Below are positions 25,797-35,272 of a stretch of 64,000 nucleotides of DNA, piece after piece. The notes beneath the pieces were generated by a model. That model did not search any database and was not told where the DNA came from. It worked only from the letters and a program-made list of their open reading frames with translations. The stretch is taken from NCBI RefSeq assembly GCF_019195395.1, contig NZ_CP078067.1, forward strand, positions 372,001 to 436,000. Direction: 5' to 3'. Numbering within the stretch: the stretch's first letter is position 1; every line of letters starts with the position of its first letter. This DNA is from Kaistella faecalis. GTDB taxonomy: Bacteria; Bacteroidota; Bacteroidia; Flavobacteriales; Weeksellaceae. Position numbers and translations under genes: made by a program.

Positions 25797-25804
25797 CAAA
25801 TTTA
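25797..25804 (-). promoter_or_regulatory. -7 promoter element for the propeller gene
   Basis: CAAATTTA reads TAAATTTG on the minus strand, 17 bases before the TTG start, supporting that unusual start codon. Confidence 0.5.
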
Positions 25805-25836
25805 AATAAAAAATGACGTTTTTTTGAACGTCATTT
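25804..25836 (-). terminator. Terminator after the glutaminyl cyclotransferase gene
   Basis: On the minus strand AAATGACGTT and AACGTCATTT pair around a six-base loop and run into a T-rich stretch. It lies about 20 bases past the stop at 25856. Confidence 0.75.
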
Positions 25837-25855
25837 CATATCGTAACTTTTCAGT

Positions 25856-26878
25856 TTATTTTATGGCAACTTCATAAATTTTATCCCAATTCTTTCCGGT
25901 GATCAACATGTTATCGCCTTTAAAAGCAATCCCGTTTAAAACATCATCAGAATTGGTAGTGTGTTTTTTAGCAATTTCTGTAAAATCAAACTTTCCTACC
26001 ACCTCACCGTTTGCCGGATTAATTTTCAGGATAACCGGTTTTTGCCATACATTGGCGTAAATATGACCTTTATAATATTCCAGTTCATTCAGCTGATCGT
26101 AAGCTTCGGTATTTCCGGCGACCGAAATATAACGTACAATTTTTGAAGGATCTTTAACGTCAAGGAAATAAATATTCTTGGTTCCGTCAGATAAAATTAA
26201 ATTTCTGTTATCGTAAGTTAATCCCCAGCCTTCGCCGATTACATTTGGATAAGCAAATTCGCTGATCAAACTCAGATCACTTTTGATATAGATAAAACCT
26301 TTTTTGGTTAACCATGTTAATTGATAAACTTTATCCCCTACAATGGTTAATCCTTCAGAAAAATATTCTTTGGGTTGCTTTGTGAAAACAATAGGAGTTG
26401 TACTTCCTAAAGTATATTTCAAAATTTGTGATGATCCTTGTTGTCCATCAGATTCATATACCGTGTTTTCTTCGAGTTGAAATCCCTGCACAAAATTTTT
26501 CGGATCGTGCGGATATTCTTTTACAATTTCATAGTTCAGTTTAGCTTCGGGAGTTTTAGCAAAAACATTAATCGTGGCGTCCTGGGTAATGATTTCGCCA
26601 TTCTTCTTTTTGATGTTGAAAGTTACCGCGTTATCTCCTAAAGTGAAAAATTCAGGATCCACAAGCAGTTTCGAAGTCTCCTTATCTCCAAAACTTATCG
26701 AGATGCTTTCTGCATTTTCTGTCACATCTTTCGGCAATGTTAAAGCATCACCAAAATGGTAACCTTTACTTTCCATGGAAATATTGTAGTCGTTTAAAGT
26801 ATTGAGGATTTCTTTGTCTTTATTACAGGAAACCAATATAGTAAATGCAAAAACTGCGATTAGGGTTCTGATTTTCAT
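25856..26878 (-). CDS. Glutaminyl-peptide cyclotransferase-like lipoprotein
   Basis: 340 residues from the ATG at 26878; the TTG-initiated longer frame would start inside the promoter box. A lipoprotein signal ends VSC at 16-18. Residues about 20-100 form an Ig-like lead domain, and from YEIVKEYPHDPKNFVQGFQLEENTVYES onward the five-bladed propeller of PF05096 glutamine cyclotransferases is clear (GEGWGLTYDNRNLILSDGT, LNELEYYKGHIYANVWQKPVILKINPANGEVVG, NGIAFKG). The family converts N-terminal glutamine of peptides to pyroglutamate. Periplasmic or outer-membrane location is expected. Confidence 0.87.
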   Translation of the reverse strand: MKIRTLIAVFAFTILVSCNKDKEILNTLNDYNISMESKGYHFGDALTLPKDVTENAESISISFGDKETSKLLVDPEFFTLGDNAVTFNIKKKNGEIITQDATINVFAKTPEAKLNYEIVKEYPHDPKNFVQGFQLEENTVYESDGQQGSSQILKYTLGSTTPIVFTKQPKEYFSEGLTIVGDKVYQLTWLTKKGFIYIKSDLSLISEFAYPNVIGEGWGLTYDNRNLILSDGTKNIYFLDVKDPSKIVRYISVAGNTEAYDQLNELEYYKGHIYANVWQKPVILKINPANGEVVGKFDFTEIAKKHTTNSDDVLNGIAFKGDNMLITGKNWDKIYEVAIK

Positions 26879-26902
26879 AGGTGTATTTTTACTTTTAAAT
26901 TT

Positions 26903-26937
26903 CAAAGTTAATGTGATGAATGAAATTAATTTTCAAA
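26903..26937 (-). promoter_or_regulatory. Promoter for the glutaminyl cyclotransferase gene
   Basis: On the minus strand TAACTTTG (26903-26910, exact -7) is preceded by TTTG (26934-26937) with a 23-base spacer. The box overlaps an upstream in-frame TTG, which rules that out as start. Confidence 0.6.
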
Positions 26938-27003
26938 AATACTGAAATTTAACAACATTAAGCGAACCCCGAGCAAAATGCGCCGTATACATTATTTAAA
27001 TAT

Positions 27004-27011
27004 TATATTTG
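27004..27011 (+). promoter_or_regulatory. -7 promoter element for the M1 peptidase gene
   Basis: TATATTTG, an exact match, 22 bases upstream of the ATG at 27034. Confidence 0.6.
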
Positions 27012-27033
27012 TTCTTTAAAGAAATTACTTTTC

Positions 27034-28647
27034 ATGAATAAATCATTTTTATTGCTCATGCTGGCTTCCACAGCGCTTTCTGCTCAAAACTTCAGTAAAC
27101 AGGACACTTTAAAAGGTTCTAATACCGTTTACAGAAATTTTTGGGATGTTAAGAAATATGAAATTGCTGTTGAACCCAATATTCAGAACAAATCCGTTAC
27201 TGGAAGCAATAAGATAACGTTCGAAATCGTAAAAGATATCACTAATCCTGTTTTCCAGATCGATTTACAGCAACCAATGCAATACAAAATCATTGATTCT
27301 GACGTAAAACTTTGCACCTCAAGACGCGATGGTGATTTCATTTTTATTGAAACTAAAAAAGACTACAAAAAAGGCGACATCCATTCTTTCACGATTCAGT
27401 ATTCCGGAAACCCGGTTATTGCGCAAAACGCTCCGTGGGATGGCGGCTGGGTTTTCAAACAGGATGACAACGGAAATCCGTTCGTAAGTGTTGCACAGGA
27501 AGGAATTGGAACTTCTGTATGGCTACCTGTAAAAGACATCTGGAGCGACGAACCCGATAACGGGATCGTGATGAAAATTATTACGCCGAAAGATCTTGTC
27601 GGTGTCGGGAACGGAAGACTGATTTCGCAGACGTCAGAAAAAAACAAAAATACGTTTACCTGGGAAGTTAAAAATCCTATCAACGCCTACTCTATTGTTC
27701 CAAGCATCGGAAAATATGTGAATTTCAAAGATTATTACGAAGGTGAAAAAGGTAAGTTGGATTTGGATTACTGGGTGCTTGACTATAATCTGCAAAAAGC
27801 TAAAAAACAGTTTGAACAGGTAAAACCTATGATGAAAGCGTTTGAATATTGGTTCGGTCCCTATCCCTTCTACGAGGATTCTTACAAGATTGTAGAAACT
27901 CCGTACCTTGGCATGGAACACCAAAGCAATGTAGCTTACGGAAACAAATACAAAAACGGCTATTTGGGCAGAGATCTGTCCGGAACCGGAGTTGGTTTGA
28001 ACTGGGATTTTATCATTATTCATGAAACCGGCCATGAGTGGTTTGCGAATAATATCACTGCGAAAGATCAGGCTGACATGTGGGTTCACGAAGGTTTTAC
28101 CAGCTATTCTGAAACACTTTTCACTGAGAACTACATGGATAAAAATTCAGGGGAAAAATATGTTCAGGGAATCCGCCACAATATTAAAAACGACATCCCA
28201 ATCATCGGTCAGTACGGAGTTAGAAACGAAGGCAGCGGCGATATGTATTACAAAGGCGCAAATATGCTCCACACGATTCGCCAGGTTATTAATGATGACG
28301 AAAAATTCCGCCAGATCTTAAGGGGTCTGAACAAAGATTTTTATCACCAGACAGTTACCACACAACAGGTTGAAGATTACATCTCTTCGAAGTCGGGAAT
28401 TGATTTCTCACTGGTTTTCAATCAATATTTAAGGACAGCTAAAATTCCGGTTTTAGAATATTCTCAAAACGGAAACACACTGAAATTCCGCTACAGCAAT
28501 GTGATCGATAAATTTTCAATGCCATTGAGGTTGAAAAACCAGCAGCTTTTAAATCCCACTTCAGAATGGCAAACGGTAAAATTGAAGGCTGCCAATCCGG
28601 TTGAATTTGATGCAAATTATTATGTGAATTACACGAAGTTAAAATAA
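27034..28647 (+). CDS. M1 family zinc aminopeptidase, secreted
   Basis: 537 residues. The signal peptide ends LSAQ (about 18). The N-terminal beta-sandwich (about 35-235) is followed by the catalytic domain with the zinc motif HETGH (330-334) and the third ligand E353, exactly 18 residues apart (HExxH-x18-E). GMEH at 293-296 stands where the GAMEN exopeptidase motif normally lies. It lacks the long C-terminal helical domain of PepN. It probably trims peptides in the periplasm or outside the cell. Single-gene transcript between a promoter and a strong terminator. Confidence 0.9.
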   Translation: MNKSFLLLMLASTALSAQNFSKQDTLKGSNTVYRNFWDVKKYEIAVEPNIQNKSVTGSNKITFEIVKDITNPVFQIDLQQPMQYKIIDSDVKLCTSRRDGDFIFIETKKDYKKGDIHSFTIQYSGNPVIAQNAPWDGGWVFKQDDNGNPFVSVAQEGIGTSVWLPVKDIWSDEPDNGIVMKIITPKDLVGVGNGRLISQTSEKNKNTFTWEVKNPINAYSIVPSIGKYVNFKDYYEGEKGKLDLDYWVLDYNLQKAKKQFEQVKPMMKAFEYWFGPYPFYEDSYKIVETPYLGMEHQSNVAYGNKYKNGYLGRDLSGTGVGLNWDFIIIHETGHEWFANNITAKDQADMWVHEGFTSYSETLFTENYMDKNSGEKYVQGIRHNIKNDIPIIGQYGVRNEGSGDMYYKGANMLHTIRQVINDDEKFRQILRGLNKDFYHQTVTTQQVEDYISSKSGIDFSLVFNQYLRTAKIPVLEYSQNGNTLKFRYSNVIDKFSMPLRLKNQQLLNPTSEWQTVKLKAANPVEFDANYYVNYTKLK

Positions 28648-28678
28648 AAGTTTCGGCGCCCGCGGCGCCGAAACTTTT
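28646..28678. terminator. Strong bidirectional terminator
   Basis: AAAAGTTTCGGCGCC and its perfect complement form a 15-bp stem around a CGC loop. It overlaps the M1 peptidase stop codon and serves the convergent hypothetical gene. Confidence 0.85.
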
Positions 28679-28725
28679 ATTTAATATTATTATTCGTGCA
28701 AGAATCAGAAAAATTATTTTAATTT

Positions 28726-29664
28726 TTATTTACAGTTCAGCATATCCGACAGCATCAGCCTTTGGCTTGACGTGTTTGCAGGTACGGCCACTTGATCGGA
28801 AGGAGTAAAACTGACTGAAGTTAAATTATCAGGAACATATATTTTTACGGTCATTTCCCTGTAACCATGCGGTTGGTACGCCACCCAGTATCCGTCCGGA
28901 TGGAGACCCCATGTCCCGTATTCTACCGCAGATTTTTCCGGATTAACTCCCGAAATCATGGCAAGCCTTTCAAGTTCATCATAACTTGAAGATGACGAAG
29001 AAGCGAAGAAATTCCTTATCTTGTTTTCAGCATCAAGAGCAATCTGGACCGGTTGGGGCAGATTGCTTTTTGCCCTGTTCATAAGATCGGCAGGAATAAA
29101 ATCCAACCCCATTTTAGATAATTTCAGCAACTGATCTTTGCTTAAAAGCCTTGCAGCAACCACTTTATTCTCGGTGCTCAGGTTTTTGAGACTCGATTTA
29201 GCAATAACCGCCCAAACCAGAGACTGGACCTGCTGTTGTGGAATGTCCTGATGATTGTACCAGTTTTTAACCAAAGCATTGATTATTTCCTCTTTAGGAC
29301 CTTTTAACGGCGCGAAAAGATAACCGTCACCTTTGCTTGGTGCGTAGGTTCCCGCTTTCAGGCAAAAACTTTTAAGTTCCAGTTGATAGTAACCCGGGCT
29401 GAGAACATAACCTTTATCCTGAGTGAAAGATTCTTTGCAAAGGCTTACAAATTTTTTATTAGCTGCAAAATCAGGCTTTTTTACATCTGCAGTGTTACAA
29501 TCCTTAAAATTAGTGGTGATTGCTTCGGTAGTAATCGCATTTACCACTTTATCGCCGGCTAAAGACATCGTTTTGTCTTTCACCTTATCCTTAATCATGT
29601 TTAAAATCTGGGAATTTCCCAATATTCCTGTTACTAGAAACAGTGCAAGCATTAGTTTTTTCAT
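28726..29664 (-). CDS. Secreted hypothetical protein with Ser-rich linker
   Basis: 312 residues, not recognised. A signal peptide of about 19 residues (ending GNSQ) is followed by a helical, lysine-rich region. CKESFTQDKGYVLSPGYYQLELKSFCLKAGTY (about 76-107) holds two of the four or five cysteines and may form a disulfide. A helical middle (about 120-225) leads to a SSSSSSYDE linker (about 232-240) and a beta-rich end with GYWVAYQPHGYREMTVKIYVPDNL. No catalytic motif seen. Monocistronic; likely periplasmic. Confidence 0.6.
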   Translation of the reverse strand: MKKLMLALFLVTGILGNSQILNMIKDKVKDKTMSLAGDKVVNAITTEAITTNFKDCNTADVKKPDFAANKKFVSLCKESFTQDKGYVLSPGYYQLELKSFCLKAGTYAPSKGDGYLFAPLKGPKEEIINALVKNWYNHQDIPQQQVQSLVWAVIAKSSLKNLSTENKVVAARLLSKDQLLKLSKMGLDFIPADLMNRAKSNLPQPVQIALDAENKIRNFFASSSSSSYDELERLAMISGVNPEKSAVEYGTWGLHPDGYWVAYQPHGYREMTVKIYVPDNLTSVSFTPSDQVAVPANTSSQRLMLSDMLNCK

Positions 29665-29744
29665 TTCGATGGTTTTTAGTTTCCACGAAATTACGGAATA
29701 TATTATAACTGCATTTTAAGTCTCAGCACGTTACGTGTTTAGGC

Positions 29745-30914
29745 CTAAGAATTCCTCATGGTGATTCTGAACGTTGTGCCTTTTCCTACTTCGCTGTGGG
29801 CTATTTTAATATCGCCGCGGTGATACTCTTTTATTACTCTTTTTGCAAGCGAAAGTCCTAAACCCCAGCCGCGTTTTTTGGTCGAGTAACCAGCTTTGAA
29901 GGCATTCGAAGCCTGATAATTCGTCATTCCAGACCCGCTGTCTTTAAAATCGATGATGATGCTTTTATGTTTTTCGTAGAGGTCAATCTCCAGTTTGCCC
30001 TCACCTTTCATGGCGTCTACAGCATTTTTTACAATATTTTCGATCACCCAACTGAGGAGAATCCGATTGTGTGGAATCAGAATTTCCCGTTTCGGAAGAA
30101 CAAGCATGAATCTTACTTTTGATGAAATTCTGGATTTCAGGTAATCGTAATTCTGCTGTAGCGTTTCATTTATATTAAGGTCATTCAGCTCTGGTACAGA
30201 TCCGATTTTAGAAAATCTTTCGGAAATGGTTTTCAGTCGGTTGATGTCATTTTCGATCTCTTTCACGCCCTGACTGTTTTCGTTTTCCATGCGGAGAATT
30301 TCGATCCATCCAATCATTGAAGATAGCGGCGTGCCGATCTGGTGCGCAGTTTCTTTGGCCAAACCTGCCCAAACGTAGCCTTCATCAGTTTTTTTAATGG
30401 TTCTTAGAAACCAGAAGGAAAATGAAATATATGCCACCACCAGAAGTCCAAGAATATAAGGAGTATACCGCAAATTATTAAGAAGATTGGAGTTCGTATA
30501 AAAAACGTACTGGTTATTCCCATCCGGCATCTGTAGCTCAATTGGCTGATAAGAACTTTCCATCTTTTTAAGCAGCGAAATCATCTTCTGGGGATTTTTT
30601 GAAACATTTTCGGGGATATTTCGCTGGAAATCGGGTCCGAGTGGTTTTTTATTCCTGTCGGTTACAATCACCGGGATTGTATTATTGGTATTATTAATCT
30701 GAAAAATGAGTTCCAGCATGTTGGGATCGACAAGAATTTCTTCCTGTTGCTGGTATTTGATAGCGGTAGCAAAAAGTTCAATCCTTTTAATCTCTTCCTT
30801 TCTCAAATAATTAATCAGAATAACAGATGCAACTACTACGCCCGTAACAGCAAGTGTAAGCAGAATATAAATGACCCAGTTGTTGATTTTCGAGAGAAAG
30901 CTTCTGCGTTTCAT
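29745..30914 (-). CDS. Membrane sensor histidine kinase
   Basis: 389 residues. Two membrane helices (about 15-36 and 153-171) flank a periplasmic sensor of about 115 residues rich in polar residues. The H-box TAHQIGTPLSS gives phospho-acceptor H191; the N-box IVKNAVDAM, G1 DSGSGM and G2 GWGLGLSLAKRV are intact, so it should be active. There is no HAMP domain and no adjacent response regulator. It starts 14 bases after the dacB stop, so the two genes are probably co-transcribed, which suggests sensing of cell-wall status (inference). Confidence 0.9.
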   Translation of the reverse strand: MKRRSFLSKINNWVIYILLTLAVTGVVVASVILINYLRKEEIKRIELFATAIKYQQQEEILVDPNMLELIFQINNTNNTIPVIVTDRNKKPLGPDFQRNIPENVSKNPQKMISLLKKMESSYQPIELQMPDGNNQYVFYTNSNLLNNLRYTPYILGLLVVAYISFSFWFLRTIKKTDEGYVWAGLAKETAHQIGTPLSSMIGWIEILRMENENSQGVKEIENDINRLKTISERFSKIGSVPELNDLNINETLQQNYDYLKSRISSKVRFMLVLPKREILIPHNRILLSWVIENIVKNAVDAMKGEGKLEIDLYEKHKSIIIDFKDSGSGMTNYQASNAFKAGYSTKKRGWGLGLSLAKRVIKEYHRGDIKIAHSEVGKGTTFRITMRNS

Positions 30915-30928
30915 TTTAAACTTTTAGA

Positions 30929-32302
30929 TTACTTTAAAACATTTAAAACTTTATACAGCGCATCACTCAGGTTAGAACTCTGGTAGTTATTAATGATGAT
31001 CGCAAAAACATACTTTTTGCCATCTTTGGATGTATGATAGCCCGCAAAAGATTTGGTGTCTTTCATCGTACCGCTTTTCATTTTCATACCGTTACCCTGA
31101 GTAGGAAAACCTTCAAAAAACTCATTGAACCAAGGCTGTTTGCGGCTCCACAGCAGTGCCTGAACCTCAGCTCGCGCAGAAACATAATTTTGAGGCGAAA
31201 GACCGCTTCCGTCAGCGAAATTAATCATGGCCGCATTGATTCCTTTGCCTTTCCAGAATTCTTTAAGAAAATCGACTCCTGCATCGAAGCTTCCCTGGTT
31301 TTTCTTTTCTTTTCCTAAGGTTTTGATGAAGGTTTCACCATAAAGGTTCACACTTTTTCGCAAAAACCAGTATACGATTTTATCCAGGGTTGGTGATTTG
31401 TATTCCAAAATGATGTTGTTTTTAGGAGCATTAAGCATTTTTTCGCCTTTAATTCTCTGCATTGAAGTTGAAATAACTTTTCCGGTGAAATTAATTCCCG
31501 ATTCCTGAAACCACTTGGCAATTTCGGCTCCCAAAGTCAGTGGCGGATTAGGTGTTGCGCCAGAAACTGTAATTGCTTTTGCCGGAAGTGTACCGTTAAT
31601 GTAAGCCACGTCCGAATAAGGCGCAGTATAAATTAAACTCTGGTCTGAACTGCCGGCTGCTCTAACATCATTTACCCAGGTTACATTTGGAAGATCTACG
31701 TTTACACCCTTCATTTCCTTGCCGTTCATGCTGATATCGAACTGGTTTTCGCGCCAGTTGACACTCCAGACTCCTGCACCGTAGTAATTCCCTAAATCGT
31801 TCCACGGCCAGCCACCTGGAACCGTTTGAAAATCAAAATAAGAATCATCAATAATCAAATCGCCCGAGATTTTTGAAATCCCTTTCTGTTTGAGCGCATC
31901 AATGAATTTTTGTTTAAAATTTTCAGGTTTATAACTCTCGTAACGCCAGCTTCCTAAAGTGGGATCACCGTTGGAATAGATATAGAGATTTCCGGTCAAA
32001 TTTCCGCCTGAAATATCTCCCAAATAGGAAGTTGTAGTCGTATACTGATAGTTCTTTCCTAAGGTTTCCAACGCAGCCGCTGCAGTAAATATCTTCTGTG
32101 TTGACGCGCTAGAAAGTCCTTGGTTTCCGTTATGTTCATAGATAAAATTACCGTTTTCGTCCACAACATAGAGCGACAGATTCGCCGAATAAGCCGGCGC
32201 GGAACTAAGCAGATTTTTGGTAGCTGTTTCTAATTTTTGTGCGGTATTCTGAGCGAGAAACGTCTGGGAAGCAAGCAGTAATATGGCAATGAATCTGATC
32301 AT
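30929..32302 (-). CDS. dacB: D-alanyl-D-alanine carboxypeptidase/endopeptidase, PBP4 type (S13)
   Basis: 457 residues with a signal peptide ending FLAQ (about 18). The three penicillin-binding motifs are present: SxxK as S67-T-Q-K70, SxN in SVNLYGE and a late K-S-G (MKSGTMKD). The insert with GNLYIYSNGDPTLGS and FADGSGLSPQNYVS is typical of PBP4. It trims or cleaves peptidoglycan peptides in the periplasm. A -7 box (TATATTTG on the minus strand) lies 16 bases upstream of the ATG. First gene of a likely two-gene operon with the histidine kinase. Confidence 0.93.
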   Translation of the reverse strand: MIRFIAILLLASQTFLAQNTAQKLETATKNLLSSAPAYSANLSLYVVDENGNFIYEHNGNQGLSSASTQKIFTAAAALETLGKNYQYTTTTSYLGDISGGNLTGNLYIYSNGDPTLGSWRYESYKPENFKQKFIDALKQKGISKISGDLIIDDSYFDFQTVPGGWPWNDLGNYYGAGVWSVNWRENQFDISMNGKEMKGVNVDLPNVTWVNDVRAAGSSDQSLIYTAPYSDVAYINGTLPAKAITVSGATPNPPLTLGAEIAKWFQESGINFTGKVISTSMQRIKGEKMLNAPKNNIILEYKSPTLDKIVYWFLRKSVNLYGETFIKTLGKEKKNQGSFDAGVDFLKEFWKGKGINAAMINFADGSGLSPQNYVSARAEVQALLWSRKQPWFNEFFEGFPTQGNGMKMKSGTMKDTKSFAGYHTSKDGKKYVFAIIINNYQSSNLSDALYKVLNVLK

Positions 32303-32318
32303 TTTTGCTTTTTATTTT

Positions 32319-32326
32319 CAAATATA
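32319..32326 (-). promoter_or_regulatory. -7 promoter element for dacB
   Basis: CAAATATA reads TATATTTG on the minus strand, an exact match 16 bases from the ATG. Confidence 0.6.
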
Positions 32327-32467
32327 ACGAAATAATCTTTTGATTATTAAATATCGTTCTTAAACGAAACCTGCTTATACTACGGATCTGTAAAACAATT
32401 ACATAAAAATTTGCAGACTTCATATTTTTTTCGTAAAATTTGTAATAGAAATTTAAAAACCTTAATT

Positions 32468-32908
32468 ATGGCTTCAATCATCACAGGCTTATTCAGAAGC
32501 CAAAGTCAGTCTAAGAAAATTTCTGAAGACTTAGAGAATGCAGGTTTTGATAATTCAGATTACATCATGTACCTGCATGAAGAACCTGTTTCGCGGGACG
32601 TAAAAACCTCGCTGTGGCAATTTTTCTTTAAAGATGATACGACTCTTGAAGACGAAAGCCTGGCAATTAGTGTTAAAGTGGATGATCCTACCTTAAAAGA
32701 GAAGGCTTTAAAAATCTTTTCAGAGAATAATGTCATTCACTATAACTATTTCGAAAATATAAAATTCCGGGATGCAATGTCTCTGGACTACCTGAAAAGA
32801 ATTGCGACACTCCGCGCAAAATCACAGATTTTCTCTTCTCAGGAAATGAAGCATCATACCCAACATAACGGGATGAATTCGGAAGTACTTTTTGGCAAAG
32901 GAGAATAA
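32468..32908 (+). CDS. Small cytoplasmic protein, possible general-stress-like
   Basis: 146 residues from the ATG at 32468 (MASIITGLFRSQSQ), chosen over an upstream alternative start that adds an odd cysteine-bearing leader. The N-terminal 40 residues (FRSQSQSKKISEDLENAGFDNSDYIMYL) look like the alpha/beta repeat of YflT-type stress proteins, in which a helix named by a predicted modulated-repeat precedes a strand. The C-terminal part is mostly helical and has two adjacent histidines (KHHTQH). The match is weak, so treat function as unknown. Clear terminator follows. Confidence 0.55.
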   Translation: MASIITGLFRSQSQSKKISEDLENAGFDNSDYIMYLHEEPVSRDVKTSLWQFFFKDDTTLEDESLAISVKVDDPTLKEKALKIFSENNVIHYNYFENIKFRDAMSLDYLKRIATLRAKSQIFSSQEMKHHTQHNGMNSEVLFGKGE

Positions 32909-32916
32909 ACACCTAA

Positions 32917-32951
32917 AAATCCGTTTCAGAATGTTGAAGCGGATTTTTTTA
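32917..32951 (+). terminator. Terminator after the stress-like gene
   Basis: AATCCGTTTCA pairs with TGAAGCGGATT (one G-U pair) and is followed by a T-run. Confidence 0.8.
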
Positions 32952-33056
32952 TTTCTGTTTTCGTTTCAATCCGGCACCGAGGAGGTATTTTTAAATAAGT
33001 AACTCAATAATTATCCATTTTTACCTATTTTCGTATACTGAAAAAAAATTTCTTTA

Positions 33057-35261
33057 ATGGTATACGATTTAGAACAGGAAAATAAGGAAATTCTTGCGCG
33101 CTACAGAGATTTAATTTCCAATACTTACCGCACTCTGGATGAAGAGCAGAACAAAGTCATCCGGAAAGCGTTCGATATTGCTTTGGATGCCCACAAAGAC
33201 CAGCGCAGAAAAACCGGTGAACCCTACATTTACCACCCCATCGAGGTGGCAAAAATCGTTGCCAACGAAATCGGTTTGGGAGCAACATCAATCGCTTGTG
33301 CATTGCTTCACGACGTTATCGAAGATTCGGAATATACCTACGAAGACATCAAAAAAATCTTCGGAAAAAAAATCGCCGATATTGTAAACGGATTGACCAA
33401 AATCTCGGTGATGAATCACCAGAATATTTCGATTCAGTCTGAAAATTACCGTAAGCTTCTCCTTACCCTTTCTGAAGATTTTCGGGTAATTCTCATCAAA
33501 ATTGCAGACCGGCTGCACAATATGCGCACACTGGATAGTATGACGCCGGACAAGCAAAAGAAAATTGCGTCAGAAACAGTCTATATCTACGCTCCCCTTG
33601 CCCACCGGCTCGGGTTTTATAACATTAAATCTGAGCTTGAGGATCTCTCTTTAAAGTTTAACAATCCGGATGTTTATTTTGATATTTCAGAACGTCTGGA
33701 ACTTGCCAAAGAAAACCGTGAAAAATATATTGAAGAGTTCAAAAAAGAAGTTTCCGAGCAACTCAGGGATGAGGGTTTAAATTTCTCAATCAAAGGCCGT
33801 GCGAAAGCAATCTCTTCCATTTACAGGAAAATGCTGAAGCAAAATGTAACTTTTGACGAAGTTTTCGATAATTACGCCATCCGGATAATTTATAAATCTG
33901 ACGCAAAGAACGAAAAATTCCTCGCATGGAAAATATATTCGATTGTAACCGACCTTTATCACAGCAATCCGCAACGAATGCGCGACTGGATTTCGCAGCC
34001 GCGTTCTACAGGATATGAAAGTCTTCATTTGACGGTTTTGGGTCCTGACAAAAAATGGATTGAAGTGCAGATCCGCTCCGAAAGGATGGATGATATTGCC
34101 GAAAAAGGTGTTGCTGCACATTATAAATACAAAGAAGGATTCAGCAAAAACAGCGACGAAAAAAACTTCGATACTTGGGTTACTGAGATCCGTGAGGTTT
34201 TGGAAAATCAGCAATCGCTTACCACGACAGAACTTTTAGACAATATTAAACTTAATCTTTACTCAAAGGAAGTTTTTGTTTTTACTCCGAAAGGTGAAAT
34301 TAAAATCCTTCCCATCGGTTCTACTGCGCTCGATTTTGCGTTTTCGGTTCACTCTGATTTAGGCACAAAATGTCTGGGCGCAAAGGTCAACGGCAAGCTG
34401 GTTCCAATTTCATACGTTCTGCAAAACGGTGACCAGATGGACATTCTGTCGTCCCAGAACCAAAAGCCCAAGCCCGACTGGCTCGACTTTGTCGTCACCT
34501 CCAAAGCAAAATCGAAAATTAAGGCGATTCTGAATTCAGAAAAAAATCAGTTGGTTGAAGAAGGGAAAGAAATCCTTCAGAGAAAAATGCGCCACGCCAA
34601 ACTGAATTTTAATGATGAGGAAATCAATAAAATGCAGAAATTCTTTAATCTGAAGACTTCGCAGGAACTGTTTCTGAGTTTCCAGAACGGTAATCTGGAT
34701 ATAGGTGACATTAAAAAATATACCGAGGGAAAAGGAATTTTCAGCAATTTCATCCAGCGTTTCCGAAAATCTCCGACAAAAAATACAGAGTTTACTGAGG
34801 CTCCGGAAACCAATCTCGATATGATTGTTTTTGGGAAGGATGAAGAAAAGATGAACTACTCTTTCGCCAAATGCTGCACCGTAATCCCCGGCGACAAAAT
34901 CTTCGGCTTTATAACCATTTCAGACGGTATTAAAGTGCACAACGATGCCTGCCCAAATGCCATAAACCTCCGCGCACAATACGATTACAGAGTTTTACCT
35001 GCGAAATGGGTGAACGAAGAAAGTTTCAAAAACAGAATTAAAATCGAAATTGAAGGACTTGACAGAATGGGTATGATTAATGACATCACTGCGGTCATCA
35101 GTAATTCGATGAACATGGATATGAAGAGTATGTCGATAGAATCCAACAACGGAATATTTTTGGGAAACATCAATCTCGAAGTAAAAAACAAAAGCCAACT
35201 GGAAGAAACCTTCAAACAGCTTAAAAACATCAATGGCGTCTCGAGAGTTAAACGACTTTAA
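33057..35261 (+). CDS. Bifunctional (p)ppGpp synthetase/hydrolase (Rel/SpoT family)
   Basis: 734 residues, full length. Order: HD hydrolase domain (about 30-190) with YIYHP, H85-D86 in LLHDVIED and RLHNMRTL; a synthetase domain (about 225-345) ending in RSTGYESLH; TGS domain (about 405-465); and an ACT domain at the C-terminus (about 660-734). Both catalytic halves keep their motifs, so it likely makes and degrades ppGpp. It sets the stringent response. The gene is followed after 11 bases by nhaA, so they share a transcript. A near-match promoter box (TATTTTCG) precedes it. Confidence 0.95.
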   Translation: MVYDLEQENKEILARYRDLISNTYRTLDEEQNKVIRKAFDIALDAHKDQRRKTGEPYIYHPIEVAKIVANEIGLGATSIACALLHDVIEDSEYTYEDIKKIFGKKIADIVNGLTKISVMNHQNISIQSENYRKLLLTLSEDFRVILIKIADRLHNMRTLDSMTPDKQKKIASETVYIYAPLAHRLGFYNIKSELEDLSLKFNNPDVYFDISERLELAKENREKYIEEFKKEVSEQLRDEGLNFSIKGRAKAISSIYRKMLKQNVTFDEVFDNYAIRIIYKSDAKNEKFLAWKIYSIVTDLYHSNPQRMRDWISQPRSTGYESLHLTVLGPDKKWIEVQIRSERMDDIAEKGVAAHYKYKEGFSKNSDEKNFDTWVTEIREVLENQQSLTTTELLDNIKLNLYSKEVFVFTPKGEIKILPIGSTALDFAFSVHSDLGTKCLGAKVNGKLVPISYVLQNGDQMDILSSQNQKPKPDWLDFVVTSKAKSKIKAILNSEKNQLVEEGKEILQRKMRHAKLNFNDEEINKMQKFFNLKTSQELFLSFQNGNLDIGDIKKYTEGKGIFSNFIQRFRKSPTKNTEFTEAPETNLDMIVFGKDEEKMNYSFAKCCTVIPGDKIFGFITISDGIKVHNDACPNAINLRAQYDYRVLPAKWVNEESFKNRIKIEIEGLDRMGMINDITAVISNSMNMDMKSMSIESNNGIFLGNINLEVKNKSQLEETFKQLKNINGVSRVKRL

Positions 35262-35272
35262 AAAAAATATTT